DNA of 64,000 bases from Symsagittifera roscoffensis (lineage: Eukaryota; Xenacoelomorpha; Acoela; Convolutidae), in contig NC_087064.1 of assembly GCF_963678635.1 (NCBI RefSeq), positions 32,464,369 through 32,528,368 of the forward strand. Reading direction: 5' to 3'. Positions 43,251 through 53,575 of this stretch are shown here, piece after piece; position 1 is the first letter of the stretch, and every line of letters begins with the position of its first letter. The notes beneath the pieces were generated by a model. It searched no databases. It saw only the letters and a program-made list of their open reading frames with translations, and was not told the DNA's origin. The position numbers were made by a program, and so were the translations under genes.

Positions 43251-44351
43251 GATTAAAATCGAAAGCTGAGATTTGTGAGGGTAGTTTTTGAGGAAAATCA
43301 AAAGTTTCCAAAAACATTGAAAAGACCGAAAAGTTGAATTTTCTGAAGGAAAGAACCTTTTGAGTAAAAAAAACGTGGACGTAGCCACTATTGCAGGTGA
43401 GTTTCTTACGACCCGCCCTTTTGATTGAACTAAAACTCTCAGATATTTTTTGAGAGAGTAAAAAAAAAGTTGAGAAAGTAAAAAAAAACTCTAAAGTATA
43501 GCGATTTGGTTTTTGAGAAAAGCTAAATTTTTTCAGAGAAGCGAAAAATTTTCAAATGCATCTCAAAAAAAATTTAAGAAACCCGATCCTCCCATACATG
43601 TTCATAACACCTGTTTTTGTCAAACAGGATATGTTTCAAAAACGCTTAAAAACCGGTCTGCTAAAGACGGTTCTGCTGAAAATCCTAACCATTTCCCGTC
43701 TATTTGACTTATTTGGGATGTATAAAAATTATTTTTACATGAAAATAAATAATTAATCCTTAGACAATTCATTAAGCGTTGTTTATTTTGCATTATTTTT
43801 GCACGACTTGCTTTTGAAGTACTCTGTGTAAGTTAATTTATTTCGAGTGAACCATTACTAATTCATGAAAGTAGACATTGAAGCACTAACATAGGACAAA
43901 AAAACTAGAGAATGATAAAATTACCCATCCTAGTGAGCCATAATTGGGGGGTCAAATTCTTTGGCTTTATGCTACAACATGATCAAGGATTTCGTCAAAT
44001 TTCAGTACTGATTCATTCATATGTTTTGCTCTCCAATATTATTGTATTCAGTGCATTGCTTATCGCCATCAAAAATCATCACAAAATTTATGATCTCACG
44101 GAAAATCTGGTGGACAAAATGATCATCAAGCTTGCCTTTGTTATTCAAGGGTTAAAAACTCACAAATTCATAATATTGACAAATAGATATTAGACAACTT
44201 TGGCCTTAGCGTTATTTAAAACTGTTCATTGGTTTCTTAACTTCGAGTTTCAAAATCATCCTTTGGCTTCTAATTTTTGTGTTATTAATACTGGTAGGAT
44301 CAGTTTTCTTAGCTTAATCAACAACAAAACGTGTAACATAGAGGTTTCACG
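43251..44351. other. no gene recognised
   Basis: AT-rich. A 93-codon hydrophobic frame at 43912-44193 has no splice context and no known motif. It might be part of the gene whose first exon is suggested at 44352, but is more likely chance. Confidence 0.35.
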
Positions 44352-44388
44352 ATGAGATTCGCACTGCTAGCAGTTTGCTGCATTCAAG
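44352..44388 (+). CDS. candidate signal-peptide first exon
   Basis: ATG opens MRFALLAVCCIQ plus one base, then the donor CAAG|GTAAGAATTTT. It is a textbook short signal peptide, phase 1, 37 nt long, with the same architecture as 37992-38028. A possible partner exon lies at 45090. The intron would hold a hAT-like relic (44430-44730). Function unknown; possibly a small secreted peptide. Confidence 0.35.
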
Positions 44389-44429
44389 GTAAGAATTTTT
44401 TTTGAAACAGACTCGGTGAGAATATCCGT

Positions 44430-44730
44430 GAATCAAGGTGAATTTGGAGGGGTTGAGGTGGGGATGTTTTTTCCTCAGGTCCTCCTTTGTTGATTTTTTC
44501 GATTGACCCTCCCTAAAATCTTTTAGGCGCCAATTCATACTAATTTTGAGTTAAAGCGCGCGCCAAAAAACGCAATGTTTTGGTCGAAACCTCCCAAAAA
44601 GTGCCTCAAAAGCAGCCTTTTTTGCCTGTTTTTGTTGTCGCGGCGCAGAAACTTTTGTGTGTCTTCAGTGTGTTTTGAGTGCTCGGAAAACAAATTTTAA
44701 GAAATTCTGCATCTGCCCCTTCCGCAAATC
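44430..44730. mobile_element. relic of the hAT-like G/C-rich repeat
   Basis: GATTGACCCTCCCTAAAAT, GGCGCCAATTCATACT, AAAGCGCGCGCCAAAAAACG, CCCAAAAAGTGCC and CGCGGCGCAGAAA follow the same order as the element at 7109-7540. Ends are decayed (TGCATCTGCCCCTTCCGC). Confidence 0.5.
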
Positions 44731-45089
44731 ACTGACAGATATCCTGTCAAATACTTAACAGGTTCAATAATAGCCTGTTGCTCTGCAAGTAGCAAAAAAT
44801 AGTCTGATCACATTTATCTTTTGCATTAAATTTATTTTAAATCCAAAAATAATTGATGCATTTTTTTTTTGGAGAACGGCGCTAACGTAAGCTTTAAGAA
44901 AGTCTACAAGATTAACGTGTTAAAGTTTAAAACAATATGAAAACTTCTAATTTCTACGCCTACCTGGAGCAAAGAACAATTTATACCCTAATGCTCTGGC
45001 ATGTAATTCACTGTTCCTTGATCTAAATTGGTATTCGCTCTACATAGGCGTAAAAATCAGAATCGAAAAAAAAAAACATTTTTTTTCAG

Positions 45090-45139
45090 CGCAATACGCA
45101 AATGCATTTCGGGAAAATTTTTCATCGCAGCTGGAATAA
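45090..45139 (+). CDS. possible second exon of a small secreted peptide
   Basis: Follows a strong acceptor, (T)8CAG, at 45081-45089. In the phase set by the exon at 44352-44388 it encodes A then QYANAFRENFSSQLE and a TAA at 45137-45139, giving a 28-residue product with a hydrophobic leader and a short polar tail. An AATAAA overlaps the stop. The product is very short, so a pseudogene or chance pairing is quite possible. Confidence 0.22.
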
Positions 45140-46037
45140 ATGCTGGAAGGCCTTCAAAAAATTTTTAATACCTGAGTTCGCGTTAAAAAAACGGAAGTTC
45201 TGTGGCAGTACGTGGTCGGAACAAATATGGAATATGTAAATACACCATCCTCGTTCCCTATTTTGTTACAGCATAACTGTTTCTTAGCTTCCTTCCTTCC
45301 ACGCGAATTTCAAATCGTCAGAAAAATTATATTTTTTGACCTTGAAAAAATAGTAGATGTGATTGAGGTGACACTAAATGTGCCCCCCTTAATTCCTCAT
45401 ACCTATTTTTGGACCGAGTCAACAACCTCTGCGGAAGCAATGAAGCAATCAAGCAATTTACCCGGTCACTTGATGGGAAAAATCTTCACCTTTGGAATAG
45501 CTTTAAAGAATTTCAGCTATACCAGCTATATAGTATAAGTCAGGTCCAGGACAAACACCGTTGTAATTTACAAAAAAAATGTATTTAAAAAACTTAATTG
45601 TTTTCGCGAACACTATTCAATGACAATGATTATTCTCTGGAGCAGATTTGGAATTTAAAAAAAAACACTATGTGATCATGAAGGTTGATGGGCAGTATTT
45701 AATTGAGAACATTTTTTGTCTATCCTTCAAAACAGCGCCATGAATAAAAATAAAAAAGAGTTGTTCTTTCAAGGCATAATGACGGATGTTGCATAATCGA
45801 TGTTACATAACTGTCTCTTGAGATACGCTGACGCAATTCTGCAGACAAGAACAAATGACAGTACATCCCGTTAAAAATGCAGTGCATCCCGTTACGTAAC
45901 AAAGAAAGAAAATTATTTAAAAAAGAGGACAAAATCGTAAAATATTTTATAAACCAGGAGCGAGCTACAAAAACGCTGCAAGTACATGTAGTCGATGACG
46001 GTGTCTATCAGCATAAAATTTGACTATAGTACACTTG
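45140..46037. other. no supported gene; 108-codon ORF
   Basis: A plus-strand ORF at 45212-45538 (108 codons, starts MVGTNMEYVN) has mixed composition but no splice context, family motif or repeats. I cannot support it beyond a note. The rest is AT-rich. Confidence 0.3.
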
Positions 46038-46508
46038 AACAAGACTGCTCGTCTCAGGGCGAAGCCCTGAATGTTCCGACTGCTATTTAAGGTCAACGGA
46101 GCAGTGTTTGCGTTAATTTTTTTTAAAAACCATCCTCCCACACGCCATAATAAAAACAAAGTGATCAATTTTTCTACTATTAAGGTAGAATTTATGACCA
46201 ATAGCCTGCTTCATCCAATTTGGAACGATTTCTAGGACGGATTAAATCTGTGCTTACGCGTTAATAGCGCAAAATATATCGCGCGTGAGCTGTCTCAAAT
46301 CGGTTAAAATGGCAACCTTTAAACCCCCATAAGAAAAATAATCACAGGTAAAATATTTTTCAAATTTAAGCTCAAAACAACAATACCTTTCGAATGATAT
46401 AAGAAATTCAGTCAAAATGGCTAGTTAAAAAATCGAAATTTGTCTGAAGAAAAAAAACCCACCCAGAGCACAAATATTCCGTTACTTTCGTTACGAAAAT
46501 TGGAACAT
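46038..46508 (-). mobile_element. Helentron-like element (type I), near-full copy
   Basis: Left end AACAAGACTGCTCGTCTCAGGGCGAAGCCCTGAA with an intact stem-loop, TGTTCCGACTGC, the central block GCGCAAAATATATCGCGC and right end CGTTACTTTCGTTACGAAAAT then TGGAACA. Slightly shortened inside. Confidence 0.7.
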
Positions 46509-47519
46509 ATTGAAATGAAAATTGTATTGTTTAGAAGAAACATCGAATTCAAAACTAAGCAAGTCTGCCCGTGTCAGAGAAAAATCGGGTCTTTTTACTT
46601 ATTCTCAAGTTTCATAGTTTTGCGATTTTGTAATATTCCTTGTTCTCTTTGATTAAAATAAAGCCGAATTCTAACATTGCCAATTTTTGAGCAGATGTGA
46701 AGGTAGTAATTTTTCTGAGAGTTATCTGTTTTTTTCCTAGTCTGGTAAAATTATGCAGCTTATTTGAAAATAATTTTGATTCATTCATAAGTCAATTTAA
46801 AATTTTGGATCGACACTACAATCTACTCCCTATAGTACCTACTTAAGAATCTCCACCCCTATAAATAAATAACAGTACATAAGCACTGAGTTTTCTATTG
46901 AGAATTCTAATTTTGCTCCATCCCTTTTGTGTACGTCGATTTGAACAATTAAAACTGAATATAGAACTTTCTGACAAAATGTAGTTCCATTAACCCATTG
47001 ATTAAAAACCCTAGTAAATTTCTGTGAAAAAGTAAATAAACTATGTGGTAGAGTTGAAACGAGACCACAATTTGCGAAACAAAAAACAAAAGTCGAAGTT
47101 TTTACAAATACAAAAGCAGTTAATTCTTGAGATAAACAGGCTGGAAGAAGTTCAACTGCGTAAGTTTTTCTTAGTACTAACTAACTCCACCGTTGGTTCG
47201 AAGCTAAGGCAAAAAAAATTCTAACCAACTACCCTAATATTTGTTCTGAGGAATTGTTTTCAGTATAACGTCAATTCTTCTGCATGAAAAATTTGTGAAA
47301 AAACTTTAAAGCGTTTTATACTAGTCAAAAGAGTAATTAAATTGATTTTGAAAAAAAGTAAACGTTTTTTCCCTCCTGTAATGTGATCAACTGAACATAA
47401 AAACCTTTGTCGAGTACTGTTTAATAACAACCCTTTTAAAGCCATTTTGAGTTTGTGAACATCAAAAAACGCAACTTTTTGTCGAAAAAATTTTCTTTTC
47501 AAAGTTAGTCGGCAAAAAG
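46509..47519. other. no gene recognised
   Basis: AT-rich. 46511-46580 recurs at 47690-47755 (AAATTGTATTGTTTAG, GAAACATCG, TTCAAAACTAAGCAAGTCTG), which links this stretch to the compound palindrome that follows. No ORF is convincing. Confidence 0.4.
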
Positions 47520-47830
47520 ACCTGAATGAAATGACTGCCTCTCAATGGCAAAGAGTTACTTTTTCATTACAGAAAAAATTTTTAAAAAATAATAAGAAGT
47601 TGAGATTTTTTTTCTAATTTGATTTCAGTTTATCTCCACGCGCTATGCAACGTACAAACTGATCAATTTTCCAGCTATTTTTTCAATAGTTGAAAATTGT
47701 ATTGTTTAGTAGAAACATCGCATTCAAAACTAAGCAAGTCTGCTCGTATCAGAGCAGACTTGCTTAGAAACAAAGCTCTGCTCGTATCAGAGCTTTTGAA
47801 ACAAAGCTCTGCTCGTATCAAAGCCGTAAC
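47520..47830 (-). mobile_element. decayed Helentron-like element and compound palindrome
   Basis: 47520-47690 keeps scattered matches to the element. 47730-47767 is a perfect 16-bp stem (CTAAGCAAGTCTGCTC and its complement) with loop GTATCA. It is followed by a 9-bp stem around the same CTCGTAT core (47777-47801) and a third partial repeat. It looks like reiteration of the element's 3' terminal hairpin segment. Confidence 0.5.
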
Positions 47831-48107
47831 TACTGAAAAAATCATCTTTTAAAATTTGAACTCAAGTCATCAGCTTTTTTCTAGTTTTGCCTTTTGTTTA
47901 AATATTAACAATTTAGCGCTGAAGCTACATTTGTTACTAAATGTATTAATGCATAACAATTACAAAATTTCAAAATGCAATTTAGTATTTAATACTTTCG
48001 GTTTTCATTATAAATTTATACGGCCCATTCTGAAACAAAGCTTGCGATTGAATCCATTTATTAAATTAAATACAATTGCAGCAGCTTGTATTATGAGTAT
48101 TTTAAAG

Positions 48108-48600
48108 CAAACAGGACTGCTCGTATATCGGGCAAAGCCCTGAATGTTCCGACTGTCCCTTATTTCATATCGATTAGTTTTTATGAAAACTAAATTTTGA
48201 AAACCTATATTTTTTGAAAAATATCAAAGTGTAAAATTTTTGAGTCGTACGAAATTAATAGGACCAAATAGGACCTCAATTCAATTTGGAACAATTTTGT
48301 TCAGCGTGATAATTCGCCACGCACAATTAATTTGAGTTACGCTATCAGCATTATGAATAAACTCTTCAAAGCGCATAATTTAGTCCATAACATGGCAAAT
48401 TTGGCGTTTTTCAAACCATAGAACTTTACAAAAAATTATCGGAGGTGAAAAATATTTTTGTTATTTGAACTCAAAAAAATGTAACCTTCAATGGATAATA
48501 AAAAAATTTTGTTGAAAAGTATTATTTCGACCGGAGAAATTTGACTGAATAAAAAAAACCACACCGAGCATAAATATTCCATTTTCTTTGAATAACATTG
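48108..48600 (-). mobile_element. Helentron-like element type II
   Basis: Left end ACAGGACTGCTCGTATATCGGGCAAAGCCCTGAATGTTCCGACTG. The interior matches 15705-16440 and 51996-52797 (ATTCGCCACGCACAATTAAT, CATAATTTAGTCCATAACATGG, ACCACACCGAGCATAAATATTCC). This copy is uninterrupted and gives the reference layout for the other two. Confidence 0.65.
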
Positions 48601-49499
48601 AAATTGAAGAACAAAATCTGCGGCGCTTAAAGTCATGAAATGTCTTTCAGCTGGCTAGTCAGATAAAAGAATCATTCTCATCGTTCAAAAAATGCCTTTT
48701 CCGTAATCAATTGGTCGAAAATAAATCCCCGTCTAAGTGAAGATAAAGTTTTTCTAAGTGCTATTTTACGCAAACTATTTCATCAATTAAACTGAACCTT
48801 TTAACTTGTCCAATCCACCTATGCAATGAACCATGGATAATTTTGTTCAAAAATCTTCAAATTTTTTCACACCTCTCTATGCCTTACTTACAGTTTTGGT
48901 CAAAAAAACGACGCAGAGCTGAATAATTTTTGGACTATGAATTTTTTGCGTATAGAGTTTTGCGTAGGAAGCGTAAGTAGATGGCACTGCTATTTTTAGT
49001 CAATCATAATTCTTAATATTCTTAATTAAGTGCTTATAATTTTTTAAAGAGAAAAGTTATCGAAAAAAAACCATTGTTGGTTGGGACAATCATGGATTAG
49101 ATCTGATTATCTCAGTCTTCGATTTGAAATGCGACAAATAATTTCACTGCAAGTCCAAAAACTTCAATACGCAAAAATTTACATGCAAAGATTTAGATCT
49201 GTGCTCCATTGTCAAATTTCTATTTTCCAAACCGACATGATCGTTTTTGAATGATACTTAATAAATTTTTGAAAATGCACTAATAGTGCAAACCAGAGCA
49301 TTGTTTGTTTTAGTTCTCATCAATTTTTCCCAAGGTACTTACAAAAATCTGCAGATAGATTCTGTACTGATACAGCAGGAAGGAACGGTCAAGATCAACC
49401 CGGCATCTCCCGATTGGGCCACCCTTCTGTTCTGGATATCCAATCGAATCAGTACTTTTGGCATCAAATGCAGAGAGTTCAGGTGACAAACACATAGGG
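48601..49499. other. no intact gene; possible relic signal-peptide exon
   Basis: AT-rich. At 49289-49337 a frame reads QTRALFVLVLINFSQ then CAAG|GTACTTAC, resembling the two signal-peptide exons, but no ATG starts it (GTG at 49286, an upstream stop at 49281-49286). It could be a decayed third family member. A 66-codon frame continues past the donor. Confidence 0.3.
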
Positions 49500-49870
49500 C
49501 TACAAATTGAGACATATTTTTGTTTCCATTCAGTATGACTCAACGTTTCAATTTCTTTTTTACCTTATAATTCGACTCCGCTCGAGTTTGTGTTTTTACT
49601 CAACACGGTCTTAAGTTTAGAGGAGACTGTTCGACTTTTCACTCAATTTGAAGCCTTGTACGCGTAATTCTGCTTTTTGGCTGACTTATCACATCTCCTT
49701 CTATTGCATTACGAGGCCGAACTGTACCTTTTGTTACTTTTAAGCGGAATCCGCAACAGAGTAAAAATCGCTTTCTCGTGAATCTGCGACGCGGGTCTTA
49801 TAAAATATATCTTTTGCAGCTGCGGAATCCACAGACAAATGACCTAAGCACTGAGTCGTTCAAAATTGTT
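49500..49870 (+). repeat. repeat E, copy 2
   Basis: Matches 25622-26001 in the opposite orientation: CATTCAGTATGACTCAACG, ACTCCGCTCGAGTTTGTG, GGCTGACTTATCACATCTCC, GCATTACGAGGCCGAACTG, GCGGAATCCGC. The GCATTACGAGGCC word equals the MITE terminal repeat at 15973. Confidence 0.6.
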
Positions 49871-49872
49871 CC

Positions 49873-50120
49873 AAGTGGAAACGGATCTAAACTAAATTTT
49901 ATTATTGATCATTACTCTTATACCCTATATAATATTGAATACTAACCAATCATACTCCATCAAACTAACAACCCACCTATTTGTAAGTGCTGAAATTACT
50001 TGTAATTTCAGCACCAGAGAGATTTGAATTTAACTGAGAACTTAGTTGCTTTCTCCAAAAGACCGACTCGTAACAAACCAGTATACTCTAGATCTATTGA
50101 GACTAGGATATATAAGAGTA
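49873..50120 (+). repeat. gypsy LTR fragment
   Basis: Diverged relative of the 410-bp LTR (GTGGAAACGGATCTAAACTA, TTGTAAGTGCTGAAATTACT, AGCACCAGAGAGATTTGAA, ACCAGTATACTCTAGATCTA). It ends at TATAAGAGTA, where the 22-bp minisatellite starts. Confidence 0.7.
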
Positions 50121-50745
50121 CAGTCGAAACATAGGTCGAGCTCAGTCGAAACTAAAATCAATCAGAGCCGAAACATACTCAATTTTGGTCGTTAAAGTCG
50201 AAACATTAGTCAAGCACAGTCAAAACATAGGTTGAGCACAGTCAAAACATATCGAGCTCAGTCGAATTCAACTCAATTTTGATCAAGAAAGTCGAATCAT
50301 ATGTCTAGCACAGTCGAAAAATAGGTTGAATAGAGTCTAATCATATGTCGAGCACAGTCAAAAAATAGGTCGAATACAGTCTAAACATAGGTTGAGCACA
50401 GTCGAATTAAAGATCGAGCACAGTCGAAGCATAAGTCAAGCACAGTCGAAGCATAGCTCGAGCACAATCGAAGCGTAAATCGAGCGCAGTCGAAAGATAT
50501 GTCGAGCAGTCTAAACATAGGTCGTGAACAGTCGAAACATAGGTTGAACATAGTCGAAACATAGGTCGAGCACAATCGAAGCATAAGTTGAGCACAGTCG
50601 TAGCATAGGTCGAGCACAATCGAAACTTGAATCGAGCACAGTCTAAACATATGTCGAGCACAGTCGAAACATAGGTCGAGCACAGTCTAAACTTAGGTCC
50701 AGCACAGTCGAAACATAGATCCAGCACAGTCGAAGCAAAGGCTTA
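50115..50745. repeat. 22-bp minisatellite array 1
   Basis: About 28 degenerate copies of a 22-bp unit that begins GTCGAAACATAGG and ends TCGAGCACA. The minus strand stays open in more than one frame for about 100 codons (repeating LCFDCARPMFRLCSTYV) only because three 22-mers make 66 bases with no stop. A 190-bp tail follows (50746-50933). Confidence 0.85.
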
Positions 50746-50955
50746 ATAACAGCTCAAAACTAAGCTCACATTTTTTTGATCTAGAGAGTTGAAATAACCA
50801 TTACTATATCCGATCAAGGGAGGCTATCTTGCAAGATCTTGTAAATGTTTCGCTTGATTCTTTTAAAAATGATGCATCTGTTTAATCAAGATCTTGCATC
50901 TTTGTATGTTTTCAACATAATTGAGTAATAAACAAGACTGCTCGTATATCAGGGC

Positions 50956-51535
50956 AGTTGAAGCATCAGTCGAGCACAGTCGAAGCATAAGTCGAGCACA
51001 GTCGAAACATAGGTCGAGCTTATTCGAAACTAAAATCAATCAGAGCCGAAACATACTCAATTTTGGTCGTTAAAGTCGAAACATAAGTCAAGCACAGTCA
51101 AAACATAGGTCGAGCACAGTCAAAACATATATCGAGCTCAGTCGAATTCAACTCAATTTTGAACGAGAAAGTCGAAACATATGTCGAGCACAGTCCAAAA
51201 ATAGGTCGAATACAGTCTAAATATAGGTTGAGCACAGTCGATGCATAGTTCGAGCACAATCGGAGCATAAATCGAGCACAGTCGAAATATAGGTCGAGCA
51301 GTCTAAACATAGGTCGTGCACAGTCGAAACATAGGTTGAGCACAGTTGAAACATAGGTCGAGCACAGTCGAAGCATAATTCGAGCACAGTCGAAGCATAA
51401 TTCGAGCACAATCGAAACATAAATCGAGCACAGTCTAAACATAGGTCGAGCGCAGTCGAAACATAGGTCGAGCTCAGTCTAAACTTAGGTCCAGCACAGT
51501 CGAAACATAGATCCATCATAGTCGAAGCAAAGGCA
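50956..51535. repeat. 22-bp minisatellite array 2
   Basis: Second array with the same unit and same variant order as array 1, followed by the same tail (51536-51723). It is preceded at 50934-50955 by AACAAGACTGCTCGTATATC, the terminal sequence of the Helentron-like elements. So array plus tail has been duplicated as a unit of roughly 0.8 kb. Confidence 0.85.
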
Positions 51536-51757
51536 TAATAACAGCTCAAACTAAGCTCACATTTTTTTGATCCAGAGAGTTGAAATAATCATTACTATAT
51601 CCGATCAAGGGAGGCTATCTTGTAAGATCCTGTAAATGTTTTGCCTTATTCTTTTAAAGATGATGCATCTGTTTAATCAAAGATCTTGCAACTTAGTATG
51701 TTTTCAACATAATTGAGTCATAAACAAGACTGTTCGTAAATCAGGGCAAGTCGCTGA

Positions 51758-51995
51758 ATGTTAAGTTTCTATTGAGTAGTTTCTATCGCTTTCTACTTAA
51801 CAATCTCTTCCCCCCCCCATTGTATCTAGTGAAGAATAGCCAACCCTGTACATAAAAACTAAAAATAGTAAATTTGTACAAGTGCGTTGTATGTAAATTC
51901 CAAATTTGCTGCTTTCTGTTTGATCGCAAGTTCGCTGCAAGTAATCTACTTAACAATCCCCCTTTCTTGAAAGGGAGGGAGAATGTTAAGTAGAA
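51758..51995 (-). mobile_element. possible copia-like LTR remnant
   Basis: On the minus strand, TGTTAAGTAG follows a purine tract twice (AAAGGGGGAT and GGGGGGGGAAGAGAT), and ends of the form CTTAACA occur twice. A polypurine tract followed by TGTTAAG...CTTAACA is the usual edge of a Ty1/copia 3' LTR. Boundaries are unclear and no coding part is present. Confidence 0.35.
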
Positions 51996-52149
51996 GCAAA
52001 AACACTGAAAATCTATAAGTTTTTGACAAGATATCAAAGATCAAGTGTGAAAATCTGACGAGTACAAAATTCACGATTGATTAGCTATAGCCTCAGTTTA
52101 ATTGGAACGGTTTTGTTTCGCGGGATAATTCCCAACGCATAAGTAATTT

Positions 52150-52521
52150 TTCCGACTTTCGATACGAAAGTAACGGAATATTTGTGCTCAGGTTGGGTTT
52201 TTGGCCTATTTGGCCAATTTGTGACAATTATAGCGCGAAATATTTCGCGCTATTGACGCGTATGCGGAGACTTAATCCGTCCTAGAAACCGTTCCAAATT
52301 GGTTGAAAGAAGCTTATTAGCCATAATTGATTTGTTAAAAGGAGCGAAATCTATTCTTTTGTACACTATATGGCATGTAAGGGGATGATTTTTAAAAAAT
52401 CTCGATACTTTATTTTATTTTATTTTATTGAATTTAATTTTTTTCATGTTATTACTGCTCAATAGACCTTAAAAGGCAGTCGAAACATTCAGGGCTTCGC
52501 CCTGATACGAGAAGTCTTGTT
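52150..52521 (+). mobile_element. Helentron-like element type I, shortened, nested
   Basis: Starts TTCCGACTTTCGATACGAAAG, has the palindrome TAGCGCGAAATATTTCGCGCTA (52225-52246) and ends AGTCGAAACATTCAGGGCTTCGCCCTGATACGAGAAGTCTTGTT. Compared with 48330, it sits between AATTTT and CGCTTTACGC of a type II element with no visible target duplication. Confidence 0.7.
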
Positions 52522-52797
52522 CGCTTTACGCTTTCAACATTATGCATAAAATGTTTGAATCGCACATAAGTTAGTCCAGAACATGGGCATATTGAAAAAT
52601 TTTCAAACTCCTAGAACTATGCAAAAAAATGATCGTAGGTAAAATTTCTTTTTACATTTGATTTCAGGGAGTCCATGTCTTCAAAGGGATATAAAATATA
52701 TTTTTCAAAAAACTGTTATTTCGATCGCCAAAAATTATCTGAATAAAAAACCACACCGAGCATAAACATTCCGTTTTCCTTAAAAGTCGGAACAATA

Positions 52798-52861
52798 GAA
52801 TGGTAAATCACCAAAATAGGTCACAGTTTGATCCATTGTGTAAGCGGTTGAATCACTTAAG
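52798..52861. other. spacer before the gypsy B LTR
   Basis: A short stretch with no feature. The five bases before the LTR are TTAAG. Confidence 0.4.
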
Positions 52862-53271
52862 TGGAACCTGATCTAAACTATATTTTATGATTGGATAAAT
52901 TAGATATTTTACCACTGTAAAGTATTTAATATTAACCAATCATGATCTATCTAACTAACAATCCACTTATTTGTAAGTGCTGAAATTACTTGTAATTTCA
53001 GCACCAGAGAGATTTGAATTTAACTTAGAAATTAGTTGTCTCTCCAAGAGAACTTCAGCAGCCGCAATAAACCAGTATACTCTAGATCTATTGAGCCTAG
53101 CAGAGACTAGTTAAACACCCTGAGACTAGAAAGTATAAGAGTAAGATTCGGATCGGTATTAGACTAAGAAGTTGCACGAATCTATCCGGCCGAAAATAAG
53201 ATAGCGTGACGAGCAGACGGTGTACCCTATCCGAAATTACTCTATGAGTTAATCACATCGCTCCTAACTCA
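52862..53271 (+). repeat. 5' LTR of gypsy B
   Basis: 410 bp, TGGAACCTG ... CTAACTCA, closely matching 3649-4058. TATAAGAG at about 53125 and AATAAACC at about 53069 are candidate core promoter and polyadenylation signals. Confidence 0.85.
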
Positions 53272-53273
53272 TC

Positions 53274-53291
53274 TGGTGCGACCATAAATCT
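53274..53291 (+). other. gypsy B primer-binding site
   Basis: TGGTGCGACCATAAATCTCG begins two bases after the LTR and would pair with a tRNA ending GGTCGCACCA. The tRNA identity is not assigned. Confidence 0.6.
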
Positions 53292-53362
53292 CGAATAAGA
53301 CTTTAATAGCTTAGATTTAACCAAAAATAGATCAGAATTTAGACAAAACATTTTAAAAAAAA

Positions 53363-53575
53363 ATGTTATACGATAATAATTTAATCGAAATGTCTCTACG
53401 ACTCGATAGATCAGAGCCGATATTCCGAACGATAACAGAAATACCTGGAATCGTAAGAAGACCTCGAACAAGAGACGACATACGACAAAGTAGAAACTTA
53501 CCATATAGTTACATGATTGTACGGCAAAAGCCAACACAAACTTTTATATTTAGAATCTTATTAGCAATGAATTAA
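53363..53575 (+). CDS. small leader ORF (70 codons) in gypsy B
   Basis: ATG at 53363 to TAA. Arg-rich and polar (RRPRTRDDIRQSRNLPYSYM), with codon choice like the gag and ORF3 genes of this family (many CGA, ACA). Located about 90 bases after the LTR. Could be a small accessory ORF or an upstream regulatory ORF; chance is possible. No family recognised. Confidence 0.35.
   Translation: MLYDNNLIEMSLRLDRSEPIFRTITEIPGIVRRPRTRDDIRQSRNLPYSYMIVRQKPTQTFIFRILLAMN

Larger units (their letters stand above)
51724..52797 (-). mobile_element. Helentron-like element type II with two insertions
   Basis: Left end AACAAGACTGTTCGTAAATC then GGGCAAGTCGCTGAA; interior and right end match 48108-48600, finishing ATTCCGTTTTCCTTAAAAGT and CGGAACAAT. 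It is interrupted by an LTR-like remnant (about 51758-51995) and by a type I element (52150-52521). Confidence 0.6.

Noticed and set aside
42991-43388. ORFs crossing 43051-43250
   Set aside because: Most of their length is the N gap; they have no meaning.
45212-45538. 108-codon ORF starting MVGTNMEYVN
   Set aside because: No splice context, no family motif and no conservation evidence; kept only as a note in the regional entry.
50115-51535. Possible CRISPR-like array
   Set aside because: Units are contiguous 22-mers with no unique spacers, in eukaryotic DNA. It is a minisatellite.
50381-51549. Overlapping 100-114-codon Cys-rich ORFs on the minus strand
   Set aside because: They are translations of the 22-bp minisatellite; three units make 66 bases without stops, so more than one frame stays open. 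Not genes.
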